A stretch of DNA of 27,513 nt from Candidatus Gastranaerophilales bacterium (lineage in GTDB: Bacteria; Cyanobacteriota; Vampirovibrionia; Gastranaerophilales; Gastranaerophilaceae). Below the pieces are notes generated by a model. It saw nothing but the letters and a program-made list of their open reading frames with translations. It was not told the origin of the DNA and did no database searches. Location: NCBI GenBank assembly GCA_023662705.1, contig JAMPIM010000026.1:1-27513 (forward strand), in the 5' to 3' direction. Every line of letters begins with the position of its first letter. Within the stretch, counting starts at the first letter, position 1. Positions 1 through 7,959 of this stretch are shown one piece after another. The position numbers and the translations under genes were made by a program.

Positions 1-1464
1 GTTGTTAGAAACTTCGATGCATTAAACGATGTTAACAACCTTGTTGATTCAGCTAACAGCATTAAAAAACACGGTATGCAGCACGAAGTAACTATCACAA
101 TGATGGAACTTCCATTCGGTTGTGAAGGTGCTCATGACGTTGCTTTCTATGAAAAAGTTTTGAGAAATATTCTTGATTCAGGTTTACCATTTGATTCATT
201 GGCATTCAAAGATGCTTCAGGTACTTCTAATCCTAGAAAAGTTTATGAAACAGTTAAAATGGCTCGTGAATTATTAGGACAAGATGCTCATATCAGATTC
301 CACTCTCATGAAACAGCAGGTACAGGCTTAGCAGCTTATCTTGCAGCTCTTGATGGCGGTGCTGACGGAATCGACTTGGCTATGAAACCTGTTTCAGGTG
401 GTACAGGTCAGCCTGATATCATTTCTATGTGGCACGCATTGAAGGGTACTGAATATGATTTAGGCTTGGATATTGCTAAAATTATGGAAACAGAAGAAAT
501 CTTCAAAGAATGTATGAAAGATTATCCTATTTCTCCAATTTCATTAGCAGTTAACCCAATCCTTATTCAAGCTCCGCTTCCGGGTGGTGCTACAGCTACA
601 ACTGTTAACCAATTAAAAGATATGGGTATGTTGGATAAATTCCCTGATCTTATTAAGGCTATGAAAGAATGTGTTGAAAGAGGCGGTTTCGGTACTTCTG
701 TAACTCCTGTTTCTCAGTTCTATGCTCAACAAGCATTCTTGAACGCAACTCAAGGTGCTTGGAAAATGGCTAACCCTGGTTACGCTAAGATGGTTCTTGG
801 TTACTTCGGTAAAACTCCATGTGAACCTGATCCTGAATTGGTTAAATGGGCTGAAGAAAAAATGAACATGGCTCCTACAACTGAAAAAGTTGTTGATATT
901 AACGAAAAAGACCCTGAAAAAGGTCTTAAAGCAGCTGAAGAAAGACTTAAAGCAGCAGGTCTTCCTGTTACTGACGAAAACTTATTCATCGCTGCAGCTT
1001 GTAAAGATGGTAACGTAGATAAAGGTATCGATTTCTTACTAGGAAAAGGTACTGTATCAGTTAATAAAACATCTGCTAAATCAGAAGCTCCTGCTGCTCA
1101 AGCATCTTCAACAGGTGAATACACAGTTAAAGTTAACGGCAAAAACTACGCTGTTAAACTTGAAGGCGACAAAGCTACAGTTAACGGAAAAGCTTATGAT
1201 GTTAATGTTAAAGCCGGTATTGAAGCTAAAGCATCTGCTTCCGCTGGTGAAGGCGAAGAAGTTAAAGCAGGCCTTCCTGGTAACGTCCTTCGTGTAGAAG
1301 TTTCTGAAGGTGATTCAGTTGAAGAAGGCGATGTATTGTTAGTAGTAGAAGCTATGAAAATGGAAACTGAAGTAAAAGCTCCAAAAGCAGGTACTGTTTC
1401 ACAAATCCTTGTTGCTCAAGGTGACAAAGTTGTAACAGGTCAAGCTATGGTAGTGATTGGTTAA
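1..1464 (+). CDS. oadA: Na+-pumping decarboxylase alpha subunit (oxaloacetate decarboxylase / pyruvate carboxylase subunit B type), 5'-truncated
   Basis: The frame is open from base 1, so the gene enters from outside the window. 487 codons are present, and roughly 100 N-terminal residues are missing compared with the usual ~590. The carboxyltransferase domain is recognisable from the FDALNDV segment near the left edge, KDASG with the lysine at codon 70 (the carbamylated lysine in this family), and the metal-binding HSH at codons 101-103. An Ala/Lys-rich linker follows, then a biotinyl domain with EAMKMET whose lysine codon is 1357-1359. In this family the subunit moves CO2 from oxaloacetate (or a related oxoacid) to biotin, and the membrane beta subunit then decarboxylates it. 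The beta gene follows after 11 bases, so the two are one operon. The exact substrate cannot be fixed from sequence; the gamma subunit is not in the window and may lie upstream. An ATG at 76 is internal, not the start. Confidence 0.93.
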   Translation, partial: VVRNFDALNDVNNLVDSANSIKKHGMQHEVTITMMELPFGCEGAHDVAFYEKVLRNILDSGLPFDSLAFKDASGTSNPRKVYETVKMARELLGQDAHIRFHSHETAGTGLAAYLAALDGGADGIDLAMKPVSGGTGQPDIISMWHALKGTEYDLGLDIAKIMETEEIFKECMKDYPISPISLAVNPILIQAPLPGGATATTVNQLKDMGMLDKFPDLIKAMKECVERGGFGTSVTPVSQFYAQQAFLNATQGAWKMANPGYAKMVLGYFGKTPCEPDPELVKWAEEKMNMAPTTEKVVDINEKDPEKGLKAAEERLKAAGLPVTDENLFIAAACKDGNVDKGIDFLLGKGTVSVNKTSAKSEAPAAQASSTGEYTVKVNGKNYAVKLEGDKATVNGKAYDVNVKAGIEAKASASAGEGEEVKAGLPGNVLRVEVSEGDSVEEGDVLLVVEAMKMETEVKAPKAGTVSQILVAQGDKVVTGQAMVVIG

Positions 1465-1475
1465 GGGGGTAAGGA

Positions 1476-2651
1476 ATGAATATTCAAGAAGGTTTAATGA
1501 ACCTATGGAATTCAACAGGTATTGTGAACTTCGTTCAGCCTGCTGACCCTTCTATCGAAAATTGCTTTGAACAATTCTTGCACATGCATGGTATGTGGAT
1601 GATGATTCTTATCTGTTTATTCTTACTTTGGTTAGGTATTAAAAAACAGTTTGAACCATTGCTTCTTGTACCTATTGCATTTGGCGGATTGTTATCAAAT
1701 ATTCCAGTATGTGATATTGCAGGACCTCACGGTTTCTTGGGAATTATCTATGAAGCAGGTATTCACCAAGGTTTATTCCCGTTGATTATCTTCATGGGTG
1801 TTGGTGCTATGACTGACTTCGGTCCGTTGATTGCTAACCCTAAGACTGCACTTTTAGGCGGTGCTGCTCAATTCGGTATCTTTGGTGCATTATTAATGGC
1901 ACTTTGTATATTCGGATTCACACTTCCTCAATCAGGTGCAATCGGTATTATCGGTGGTGCTGATGGCCCTACTTCAATCTTTGTTACTTCAAAATTGGCT
2001 CCTGAATTATTAGGTGCTATCGCTGTTGCAGCTTATTCATATATGGCATTGGTTCCTGTAATTCAACCGCCTATTATGAAAGCTTTAACAACTAAAAAAC
2101 AAAGAGAAATCCAAATGACTCAGTTGAGAGAAGTTTCTAAGAGAGAAAAAATTGTATTCCCTCTTGTTATATTGATTCTTTGTGCAATCTTCTTGCCTGA
2201 TGCTTGCCCATTGCTTGGTGCATTGACATTCGGTAACTTGTGTAAAGAATGCGGAGTTGTTGACAGATTATCTGATACTATGCAGAACGCTTTAATCAAT
2301 ATTGTTACAATATTCTTAGGCTTGTCTGTTGGTTCAAAATTGTCAGCTGACCAGTTCTTAACTGTTCAAACATTGTTCATTCTTGTTCTTGGTATTATTG
2401 CATTCTCTGTAGCAACTGCAGCAGGTGTAATAATGGCACACATTATGAATTTCTTTAGTAAAACAAAAATCAATCCGCTTATCGGTGCGGCAGGTGTTTC
2501 AGCTGTTCCGATGGCAGCACGTGTAGCTAACAAAGTTGGTTTAGAGGCTAACCCTCAAAACTTCTTGTTAATGCACGCAATGGGTCCAAACGTTGCAGGT
2601 GTAATCGGTTCTGCTGTTGCAGCAGGTGTATTGCTTGCGCTTTGCAGCTAG
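1476..2651 (+). CDS. oadB: Na+-translocating decarboxylase beta subunit
   Basis: This 391-residue polytopic membrane protein is the sodium-pumping subunit of the biotin-dependent decarboxylase complex. It decarboxylates carboxybiotin and couples this to Na+ export across the inner membrane. Family landmarks are MGVGAMTDFGPLIANP (about residues 107-122), GGADGPTSIF (160-169, whose Asp163 matches the essential Na+-site aspartate), the IQPP segment near 196, and a C-terminal AMGPNVAGVIGSAVAAG. A GGGGGTAAGGA ribosome-binding stretch sits just before the ATG, which overlaps no other gene. It follows the alpha subunit by 11 bases and is closed by a strong terminator, so it is the last gene of its operon. 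Length and motif order are normal. Glutaconyl-CoA or methylmalonyl-CoA decarboxylase beta subunits are close homologues, so substrate assignment depends on the alpha subunit. Confidence 0.94.
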   Translation: MNIQEGLMNLWNSTGIVNFVQPADPSIENCFEQFLHMHGMWMMILICLFLLWLGIKKQFEPLLLVPIAFGGLLSNIPVCDIAGPHGFLGIIYEAGIHQGLFPLIIFMGVGAMTDFGPLIANPKTALLGGAAQFGIFGALLMALCIFGFTLPQSGAIGIIGGADGPTSIFVTSKLAPELLGAIAVAAYSYMALVPVIQPPIMKALTTKKQREIQMTQLREVSKREKIVFPLVILILCAIFLPDACPLLGALTFGNLCKECGVVDRLSDTMQNALINIVTIFLGLSVGSKLSADQFLTVQTLFILVLGIIAFSVATAAGVIMAHIMNFFSKTKINPLIGAAGVSAVPMAARVANKVGLEANPQNFLLMHAMGPNVAGVIGSAVAAGVLLALCS

Positions 2652-2665
2652 GATAATTTAATATA

Positions 2666-2705
2666 AAAAAGCTGAGCACGCATCATCGCGTTGCTCAGCT
2701 TTTTG
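2666..2705 (+). terminator. Intrinsic terminator after oadB
   Basis: A GCTGAGCA / TGCTCAGC stem, extended by flanking A and T runs to 13 pairs (AAAAAGCTGAGCA with its complement), encloses a 13-base loop and ends in TTTTT. It lies 15-55 bases after the oadB stop and marks the end of the operon. Confidence 0.93.
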
Positions 2706-2762
2706 TTTGTAAATGTATATCTTTTGTGATATGTAATAGTATATCAATTAAGGAGCAATAAA

Positions 2763-3278
2763 ATGAAAATTAATACAATCAATAATACAAATTTCCAATC
2801 GCGTTTTGTGCCAAATGAAACATTTAAGCGTGGTTTTGATGAGATAAAAGATGCTCCAGCTGAGTGCAGAATGTTTGTAAGAACAATTGATGCATTGTTA
2901 AGAGATGGAAAAGATGATGTTATAGAATTTGCTACAAAAGATAATTCCTTAATTACTAAAATTAACGGAAAGACTGTTTCCGAAAATGTCTGTTTCTCAA
3001 ATGAATTTGTAATGAATCTTGATAAAGGCTTGCGCGAATCATTAGATTATTTAAGATTATCTAAGGTACCTAATGTGAGAAAAAATAATGTTTCAGATTA
3101 TGAAAAACCCTATATAAGAGAAGAATTTGCAAAAGTAAGAGAACTTGCTAATAGTAGAGGTTATGATTTAGGTATTTTTCGTAGAATTGATAATATTGCT
3201 GCTCGTGTAGGATTAAAATTAGAAGATGTAAATTATGATAGAATGGCTCTGCTAAGTAAAAAGATTTTCGGTAAGTAA
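2763..3278 (+). CDS. Small protein of unknown function with an N-terminal NNTNF-type motif
   Basis: 171 residues, soluble, with no signal peptide or membrane segment and no domain I recognise. The start is supported by AAGGAG eight bases before the ATG. The N-terminus begins INTINNTNFQSRF; the NN-x(2-3)-F-x-x-R/K pattern recurs in the gene at 4825, and a looser form occurs at 12605. The rest is charged and mostly helical by eye, with a basic C-terminal third. It stands alone between two terminators and so is probably monocistronic. Codon use looks like that of its neighbours, giving no sign of recent transfer. I believe such short proteins are common in Gastranaerophilales genomes, but that is recollection rather than a search result; no function is proposed. 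Confidence 0.85.
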   Translation: MKINTINNTNFQSRFVPNETFKRGFDEIKDAPAECRMFVRTIDALLRDGKDDVIEFATKDNSLITKINGKTVSENVCFSNEFVMNLDKGLRESLDYLRLSKVPNVRKNNVSDYEKPYIREEFAKVRELANSRGYDLGIFRRIDNIAARVGLKLEDVNYDRMALLSKKIFGK

Positions 3279-3285
3279 ACTAAGG

Positions 3286-3326
3286 AAAAAAGAATATTGT
3301 TTCGAAAACAATATTCTTTTTTTTTG
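3286..3326. terminator. Two-way intrinsic terminator between convergent genes
   Basis: GAATATTGTTT (3292-3302) pairs with AAACAATATTC (3306-3316) across a 3-base loop. A run of A precedes the stem and ten T follow it, so it can stop transcription from both the 2763 gene and the minus-strand gene ending at 3356. Confidence 0.92.
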
Positions 3327-3355
3327 TTAAATTTTTGTAGTCGTATGACAACTTT

Positions 3356-3643
3356 CTACTTGTTCATTTGTTGTAATCTGTCACAAGGATCGCAAGTTGG
3401 TTGTGCCTTTTGACAAGGTGCACAAGGTGTTTTTACTTCACATGGTGCTGCGTAACCTGTTGCACATGGATCACATTTTTTGATTTCTTTGCAACCGCAT
3501 TTAGGTTTTTCACAGCCACATTTTGAGTTGCTGCCAAACCATGTCATCGGATTAAGATTTGACCAAGTGAAAGCTTCTGCTGATTGAATAGAAGCAGTAG
3601 CAATAATCCCTAATACAGCTAATACAGATAAAGTTTTTTTCAT
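3356..3643 (-). CDS. Exported cysteine-rich small protein
   Basis: 95 residues. The first ~24 form a clear Sec signal peptide: MKK, a hydrophobic core (LSVLAVLGIIATAS), then a likely AEA cleavage site. The mature part starts FTWSNLNPMTWFG and then carries eleven cysteines in repeated CxC and CxxC pairs (CGC, CGC, CDPC, CAPC, CDPC) mixed with Lys and Pro. The pattern suggests metal binding or disulfide cross-linking outside the cytoplasm, but no family is recognised. AAAGGAG lies just upstream of the ATG. It is downstream of ilvC on the same strand with its own plausible promoter, and it ends at a two-way terminator. Metallothionein-like function is possible; a structural envelope role is equally possible. 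Confidence 0.85.
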   Translation of the reverse strand: MKKTLSVLAVLGIIATASIQSAEAFTWSNLNPMTWFGSNSKCGCEKPKCGCKEIKKCDPCATGYAAPCEVKTPCAPCQKAQPTCDPCDRLQQMNK

Positions 3644-3679
3644 TGTTAACTCCTTTTTTTTATATACCTCTCTGGTACA

Positions 3680-3707
3680 TTTATATTTTAAAAAAGTAGT
3701 TCACAAA
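3680..3707 (-). promoter_or_regulatory. Candidate sigma-70 promoter for the cysteine-rich protein gene
   Basis: On the minus strand, TTTGTG (3707-3702) and TATAAA (3685-3680) are separated by 16 bases and lie 37 bases upstream of the ATG. The -35 overlaps the T-rich tail of the ilvC terminator. Confidence 0.45.
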
Positions 3708-3729
3708 AACCATAACCTGATTAGGCTAT
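3703..3729 (-). terminator. Weak intrinsic terminator after ilvC
   Basis: On the minus strand, ATAGCCT pairs with AGGTTAT (one G-U pair) around a 4-base loop, followed by GGTTTTTG. It starts directly after the ilvC stop. The stem is short, so read-through into the next gene is likely. Confidence 0.5.
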
Positions 3730-3730
3730 A

Positions 3731-4735
3731 TCAATTCTTGCTTTTATCAATCAAATTACCCTTACCCCATTGGAAAGATGAGCGGATTTCAGAGCCGACT
3801 TTTTCGATTAAGTGTCCTTCAGAAGCTGCTCTTAACTGTTTAAATTTATCCCCGCCTGATGTAAATTCATTCATGAATTCTTTTGCGTAACTTCCGTCTT
3901 GAATTTCAGAAAGGATTTTTTTCATACGTTGTTTTGTTTCAGAGTCAATAATTCTTCCTCCGCGGGTGTAGTCACCGTATTCAGCATTATTAGAAACCGA
4001 ATAATGCATATCTTCAATTCCGCCTTCATAAATCAAATCAACAATAAGTTTTAATTCATGACAGACTTCAAAATATGCCATATATGGTGAATATCCTGCT
4101 TCAACAAGTGTTTCAAAAGCATTTTTGATTAGCGCATCACACCCGCCGCAAAGAACGGCTTGCTCACCGAATAAATCTGTTTCAGTTTCTTCTTTAAAGG
4201 TTGTTTCAATGATTCCTGCGCGACCAGAGCCGATTGCAGAAGCATAAGATAGTGCCAGTTCTTTGTCATCACCTGCAACAAGAGCAGGAACACCCTTCCC
4301 TGCAACATATTCACTTCTTACGGTGTGTCCCGGAGCTTTTGGTGCAACCATTATCACTTTGACTCCATTCGGAGGAGTTATAAAACCATAATGAATGTTG
4401 AATCCGTGAGAGAACATTAAATATTGACCTTCTCTTAGATTCGGTTCAATTTCTTCTTTATAAACCTTTGCCTGAACTTCATCAGGAATAAGAATTTGTA
4501 CGATATCAGCCCATTTAACCGCATCTGCTATTGTCATTGTTTTTAAACCATAATCACGAGCTTTAATATCTGATTTGCCGCCTTGACGTAAACCAAATAC
4601 AACATCGCATCCGCTATCAACAAGGTTCATTCCTTGACCATAACCCTGTGAACCAAATCCGATTATCGAAATCTTCTTTGATTTAATTAATTCTGTATTA
4701 ATATCTTTATCTAAATATATTTTAAGTTCAGTCAT
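3731..4735 (-). CDS. ilvC: Ketol-acid reductoisomerase, class I
   Basis: This cytoplasmic enzyme converts 2-acetolactate or 2-aceto-2-hydroxybutyrate to the dihydroxy acid in valine, isoleucine and leucine synthesis, using NAD(P)H and Mg2+. The protein has 334 residues, normal for the short class I form. Seen: nucleotide-binding GFGSQG (26-31), the beta2-alphaB cofactor loop around residues 48-56 (GLRQGGKS), catalytic SHGF with His110, Mg ligands Asp187 and Glu191 in TDLFGEQ, Glu223 and Glu227 in FEVCHE, and Ser248 in the C-terminal domain. The start is taken at the ATG at 4735, because GGAGG lies six bases before it; the frame can be extended to a TTG at 4741, but that abuts the same GGAGG. 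It has no other ilv gene beside it. NADH versus NADPH preference is not settled by eye. Confidence 0.96.
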   Translation of the reverse strand: MTELKIYLDKDINTELIKSKKISIIGFGSQGYGQGMNLVDSGCDVVFGLRQGGKSDIKARDYGLKTMTIADAVKWADIVQILIPDEVQAKVYKEEIEPNLREGQYLMFSHGFNIHYGFITPPNGVKVIMVAPKAPGHTVRSEYVAGKGVPALVAGDDKELALSYASAIGSGRAGIIETTFKEETETDLFGEQAVLCGGCDALIKNAFETLVEAGYSPYMAYFEVCHELKLIVDLIYEGGIEDMHYSVSNNAEYGDYTRGGRIIDSETKQRMKKILSEIQDGSYAKEFMNEFTSGGDKFKQLRAASEGHLIEKVGSEIRSSFQWGKGNLIDKSKN

Positions 4736-4741
4736 ACCCAA

Positions 4742-4746
4742 CCTCC
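4742..4746 (-). promoter_or_regulatory. Ribosome-binding site that fixes the ilvC start
   Basis: GGAGG on the minus strand, six bases before the ATG at 4735; it touches the alternative TTG at 4741, which rules that start out. Confidence 0.85.
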
Positions 4747-4754
4747 ATATTCTA

Positions 4755-4783
4755 ATTATATCACTAAGAAATAAGCAAATAAT
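4755..4783 (-). promoter_or_regulatory. Candidate promoter for ilvC
   Basis: A perfect -10 TATAAT (4760-4755) preceded by GTGA sits nine bases upstream of the ribosome-binding GGAGG. A matching -35 at 17 bases is poor (ATTATT, 4783-4778). Confidence 0.55.
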
Positions 4784-4824
4784 TTTTTTACATGTTTTGT
4801 AATAACTAAATGGAGAAATAATTT

Positions 4825-5178
4825 ATGATAATTCAAAATAATTCTGTCGATTTTAGAGGTAAGCTTAGTTTACGTAATTACTCAAAAAAGGGTATTGAAA
4901 CAATAAAAGAATATTATACAAGTCCTGAACAAGATAAGTTGATCCAAATTGCAGCAGATAATTTTGCACCCCGGAATACTTTTTCAAATTATTTGACTGT
5001 AGATGTATCAAGAACTTTTAAAACATTGCTTGAAATGATTATTAAAAAACCGATAAAAGAATCTAATCAGAATAAAATAATGGATAATACTGACACAGGT
5101 ATTGTTTTTGGTGATGTGGAACCTGCCCGTGGAGGATTCTTAGCAGTATTTGGTTATAATGAAAAAGTGGTAGATTAG
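4825..5178 (+). CDS. Small protein of unknown function with an N-terminal NNSVDFRGK motif
   Basis: 117 residues, no signal peptide, no membrane segment, no recognised domain. GGAG lies ten bases before the ATG. The N-terminus IIQNNSVDFRGKLSL resembles that of the 2763 product (NN, two or three residues, Phe, two residues, a basic residue), while the bodies of the two proteins do not obviously align. The central part is helical and charged; the end is Gly-rich (about residues 90-110). The last codons lie inside the terminator hairpin shared with gyrA. It is transcribed divergently from ilvC and convergently with gyrA, so it is probably monocistronic. The function is unknown; the shared N-terminus hints at a sorting or targeting signal, but that is inference. 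Confidence 0.82.
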   Translation: MIIQNNSVDFRGKLSLRNYSKKGIETIKEYYTSPEQDKLIQIAADNFAPRNTFSNYLTVDVSRTFKTLLEMIIKKPIKESNQNKIMDNTDTGIVFGDVEPARGGFLAVFGYNEKVVD

Positions 5179-5192
5179 AATCTACCACTTTT
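5163..5192. terminator. Two-way terminator overlapping a coding end
   Basis: AAAAGTGGTAGATT (5163-5176) pairs perfectly with AATCTACCACTTTT (5179-5192) with only two unpaired bases between. The left arm is coding sequence of the 4825 gene. The T run is four on the plus side and five on the minus side, so it mainly suits gyrA, whose stop is at 5198. Confidence 0.85.
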
Positions 5193-5197
5193 AACTA

Positions 5198-7747
5198 TTA
5201 TTCTTCAATCAACGATGTCTGCTCCCCTTCCGGTTCCTGCATATCTTCTAATGTGCATCCGCCTGATGGTGGTGTATCGTCATCATCTTTATCAGTATTG
5301 ACAATTTTGTTAACAGAAACAACTGTGTCATTGTCAACAAGGTTTTGAGCCCTTACACCTGTAGCAGGTCTGCCCTGACAAGAGATATCTCCTGCTTTTA
5401 TTCTTGTTACAATACCGTTTGCTGTTACCATCATGATTTCGTCTTTTTCTTCGACGATTGTGAGAGCAACAAGTCTTGACATGTTAGACTTGAATTTTGT
5501 TGCAATAAGACCGATACCGCCTCTGTTTTGTGAACGGAATTCAGACAACTTAGTACGTTTTCCAAAACCGTCTGATGTTACAACAAGAAGGTCTGCGTCA
5601 TAGTTTCTTGGAACAATGTCACATCCGATAATTGTATCAGCAGAACGAAGCTTCATTGAGTTTACTCCTCTTGCACTTCTGCCTAAAGGTCTCAAGTCTT
5701 CAATAGGGAATCTGATTGCCATACCGCAAGATGTACCGATGATAATTTCATCGTTCGGATTAGCTAGTTTTACCCAGTTTAATTTGTCGTTTTCTTCTAA
5801 TGAAATAGCGATAATACCGCTTCTTCTGATACTAGAGAAGTTATCAAGTTCGATTCTCTTAATATAGCCTTTTTGAGTCAGCATAATTAAATTCAAATCG
5901 TGTGAGAAGCTGCTTACAGGAACAACTGCTGTAATTCTTTCTCCTTGTTCGATTGGAAGTACGTTAACAATCGGTAACCCCTTAGACTGTCTGCCGCCTT
6001 CCGGGAAGTCGTAAACATTCAAGCTGTAAACAATACCCTTAGATGAGAAGAATAATACTTTATCATGCATCATAGCAGTGAAGAAGTGCTGAATATCATC
6101 ATCATCTTTTGTCTTCATGCCGGCTTTGCCGCGTGTTGCACGGTTTTGGCGCTCAAATGTGTCTAAAGAAATTCTCTTTAAGTATCCCTGATGAGTAATA
6201 AATACAGCCATTGGAGTGTTTGGAGTTAAGTCCTCAATTGTAACTTCACCCTGCTCAGGAAGAATTTGAGTTCTTCTGTCATCGCCGTATTTTTCTCTAT
6301 CTTCAATTAATTCTTCTTTAATAATATCAAGAACTTTTTGTCTGTCCGCAAGAATTTCTTCGTATTCCTGAATCTTTTTAAGAAGTTCGTCATATTCATT
6401 TTTGATTTTGTCTTGTTCTAAACCTGTTAATCTTCTTAATTGCATTTCCAAAATTGCATTAGCCTGATCAACATCTAAACCGAATTTGCTCATTAATCCT
6501 GTACGAGCATCATCAGTTGTTTTTGATTTTTTGATAAGCTCGATAACTTCATCTAATGAACCTAACGCAATCAACAAACCTGCTAAGATATGTGCACGGA
6601 TTTTTGCTTTTTTCAAGAAGTAAATAGTACGTCTTGTAACGATTTCAACCCTGTGTTCAACGAACTCGTTCAATACTTCATACAAGTTCAGCAATCTTGG
6701 CTGTTTCCCGCAAAGTGTAACCATATTTACGCCAAATGTTGTTGCAAGCTGCGTGTATTTGAATAAATTATTCTTAACAACTTCAGGTTTTGCATCACGT
6801 TTAAGTTCAATAACGATTCTCATACCTTCTCTGTCTGATTCGTCACGAAGGTCTGAAATGCCGTTAATTCTTTGTTCTTTAACTAAATCGGCAATTTTTT
6901 CAATCAATTGCGCTTTGTTAACCTGATATGGAATTTCGGTAATAATAATTGCTGTTCTGGATTGACGTCCGTTGCCGCCAGGAATTTCTTCAATTGTAGC
7001 AACTGCAGACATCTTAATAGAGCCGCGTCCTGTTTCATAAGCTTGTTTAATATCGCTTAAACCGATAATTGTAGCAGCTGTAGGGAAATCAGGGCCTTTG
7101 ATATGTTCCATTAAACCTTCAATAGTGATTTGAGGATTATCAATCAAAGCGATTGTTCCATCAACAACTTCTCTCAAGTTATGCGGAGGAATGTTTGTTG
7201 CCATACCTACTGCGATACCTGAAACACCATTCAATAAAAGCATAGGTAGTCTTACAGGAAGTACGGAAGGTTCTTCTAACGAACCGTCAAAGTTTGGGCC
7301 GAAATCAACTGTTTCGCAATCAATATCAGCAAGCATAGAGGTTGTTATTTTGTGCATACGTGCTTCTGTATAACGCATCGCAGCCGCTGAGTCACCATCG
7401 ACTGAACCGAAGTTACCATGACCGTCTACAACAAGGTATCTTGTGTTAAAATCCTGAGCCAAACGAACAAGTGCTTCATAAACAGAGCTGTCACCGTGCG
7501 GGTGATATTTACCAAGAACTTCCCCAACAATACGCGCACATTTCTTAAACGGTTTATCAGGTGTCATGCCCAACTCGTTCATTGCGTAAAGAATTCTTCT
7601 GTGAACAGGCTTTAATCCGTCACGAACATCAGGAAGCGCACGACCGACAATTACGGACATAGCGTAATCGATATAGCACTTTTTCATCTCTTCTCTTATA
7701 TTAACAGGAACAATTTTCCCGTCCGAAAACATATTTTGTTGACTCAA
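5198..7747 (-). CDS. gyrA: DNA gyrase subunit A
   Basis: The breakage-reunion subunit of gyrase, 849 residues, full length. Catalytic Tyr126 is in AAMRYTEAR. The quinolone region HPHGDSSVYE has Ser87 and Glu91 at the positions of E. coli Ser83 and Asp87, i.e. a wild-type-like serine and acid pair. The C-terminal beta-pinwheel follows, with the GyrA box written QNRATRGKAG (about residue 530) instead of the proteobacterial QRRGGKG. That variant and blades such as LRPLGRSARGVNSMKLR match cyanobacterial GyrA as I remember it. The tail is acidic (DKDDDDT onward). The start is a TTG at 7747, seven bases after AGAGGAG; the first ATG, five codons in, is too far from that site. It has its own promoter, and gyrB is not adjacent. 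Confidence 0.97.
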   Translation of the reverse strand: MSQQNMFSDGKIVPVNIREEMKKCYIDYAMSVIVGRALPDVRDGLKPVHRRILYAMNELGMTPDKPFKKCARIVGEVLGKYHPHGDSSVYEALVRLAQDFNTRYLVVDGHGNFGSVDGDSAAAMRYTEARMHKITTSMLADIDCETVDFGPNFDGSLEEPSVLPVRLPMLLLNGVSGIAVGMATNIPPHNLREVVDGTIALIDNPQITIEGLMEHIKGPDFPTAATIIGLSDIKQAYETGRGSIKMSAVATIEEIPGGNGRQSRTAIIITEIPYQVNKAQLIEKIADLVKEQRINGISDLRDESDREGMRIVIELKRDAKPEVVKNNLFKYTQLATTFGVNMVTLCGKQPRLLNLYEVLNEFVEHRVEIVTRRTIYFLKKAKIRAHILAGLLIALGSLDEVIELIKKSKTTDDARTGLMSKFGLDVDQANAILEMQLRRLTGLEQDKIKNEYDELLKKIQEYEEILADRQKVLDIIKEELIEDREKYGDDRRTQILPEQGEVTIEDLTPNTPMAVFITHQGYLKRISLDTFERQNRATRGKAGMKTKDDDDIQHFFTAMMHDKVLFFSSKGIVYSLNVYDFPEGGRQSKGLPIVNVLPIEQGERITAVVPVSSFSHDLNLIMLTQKGYIKRIELDNFSSIRRSGIIAISLEENDKLNWVKLANPNDEIIIGTSCGMAIRFPIEDLRPLGRSARGVNSMKLRSADTIIGCDIVPRNYDADLLVVTSDGFGKRTKLSEFRSQNRGGIGLIATKFKSNMSRLVALTIVEEKDEIMMVTANGIVTRIKAGDISCQGRPATGVRAQNLVDNDTVVSVNKIVNTDKDDDDTPPSGGCTLEDMQEPEGEQTSLIEE

Positions 7748-7754
7748 AATCTTT

Positions 7755-7761
7755 CTCCTCT
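7755..7761 (-). promoter_or_regulatory. Ribosome-binding site that fixes a TTG start for gyrA
   Basis: AGAGGAG on the minus strand, seven bases before TTG at 7747. The nearest ATG would be 22 bases away. Confidence 0.75.
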
Positions 7762-7777
7762 ATCCCTTTACACTAAT

Positions 7778-7805
7778 ATAATACCACAAAAATACTTTCT
7801 GTAAA
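7778..7805 (-). promoter_or_regulatory. Sigma-70 promoter for gyrA
   Basis: On the minus strand, TTTACA (7805-7800), a 16-base spacer and TATTAT (7783-7778), 31 bases before the TTG start. Five of six positions match consensus in each box. Confidence 0.7.
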
Positions 7806-7891
7806 GGATTTGGGGCTTTTTTCTTTGTTTGGAGTATATATATTGTAAATACGCCTTAATCCCTTTGTTTATATAGTTTTAAGCTTTGTAA

Positions 7892-7959
7892 CAATGTCCT
7901 AAAATGTTGAATAAAAAAGGCAATTTCTTAAAATAAAAATACTTTATAAAGATGTAAGG
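7892..7959 (+). promoter_or_regulatory. Promoter-like block, copy 1 of 3 (upstream of a candidate sRNA)
   Basis: Bases 7913-7959 align without gaps to 11454-11500, about 37 of 47 identical. Both begin AAAAAAGGCAATTT and contain ACTTTATA 22 bases after the GGC. The 3' part ACTTTATA-N3-ATGTAAG is also found at 12740. A degenerate form of the upstream site ACATTTCTTAA (7 of 11) lies at 7892-7902, at nearly the same distance as in the other two copies. No gene on the plus strand follows; see the ncRNA entry. Confidence 0.5.

Noticed and set aside
7454..7489. Quinolone-resistance change in gyrA
   Set aside because: The region reads HPHGDSSVYE: the key serine is present and the second position is acidic (Glu), which is a normal state.
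7904..7936. Short ATG frame of ten codons inside the gyrA/SNF2 gap
   Set aside because: It has no ribosome-binding site and lies inside the promoter-like block, upstream of the inferred RNA start.
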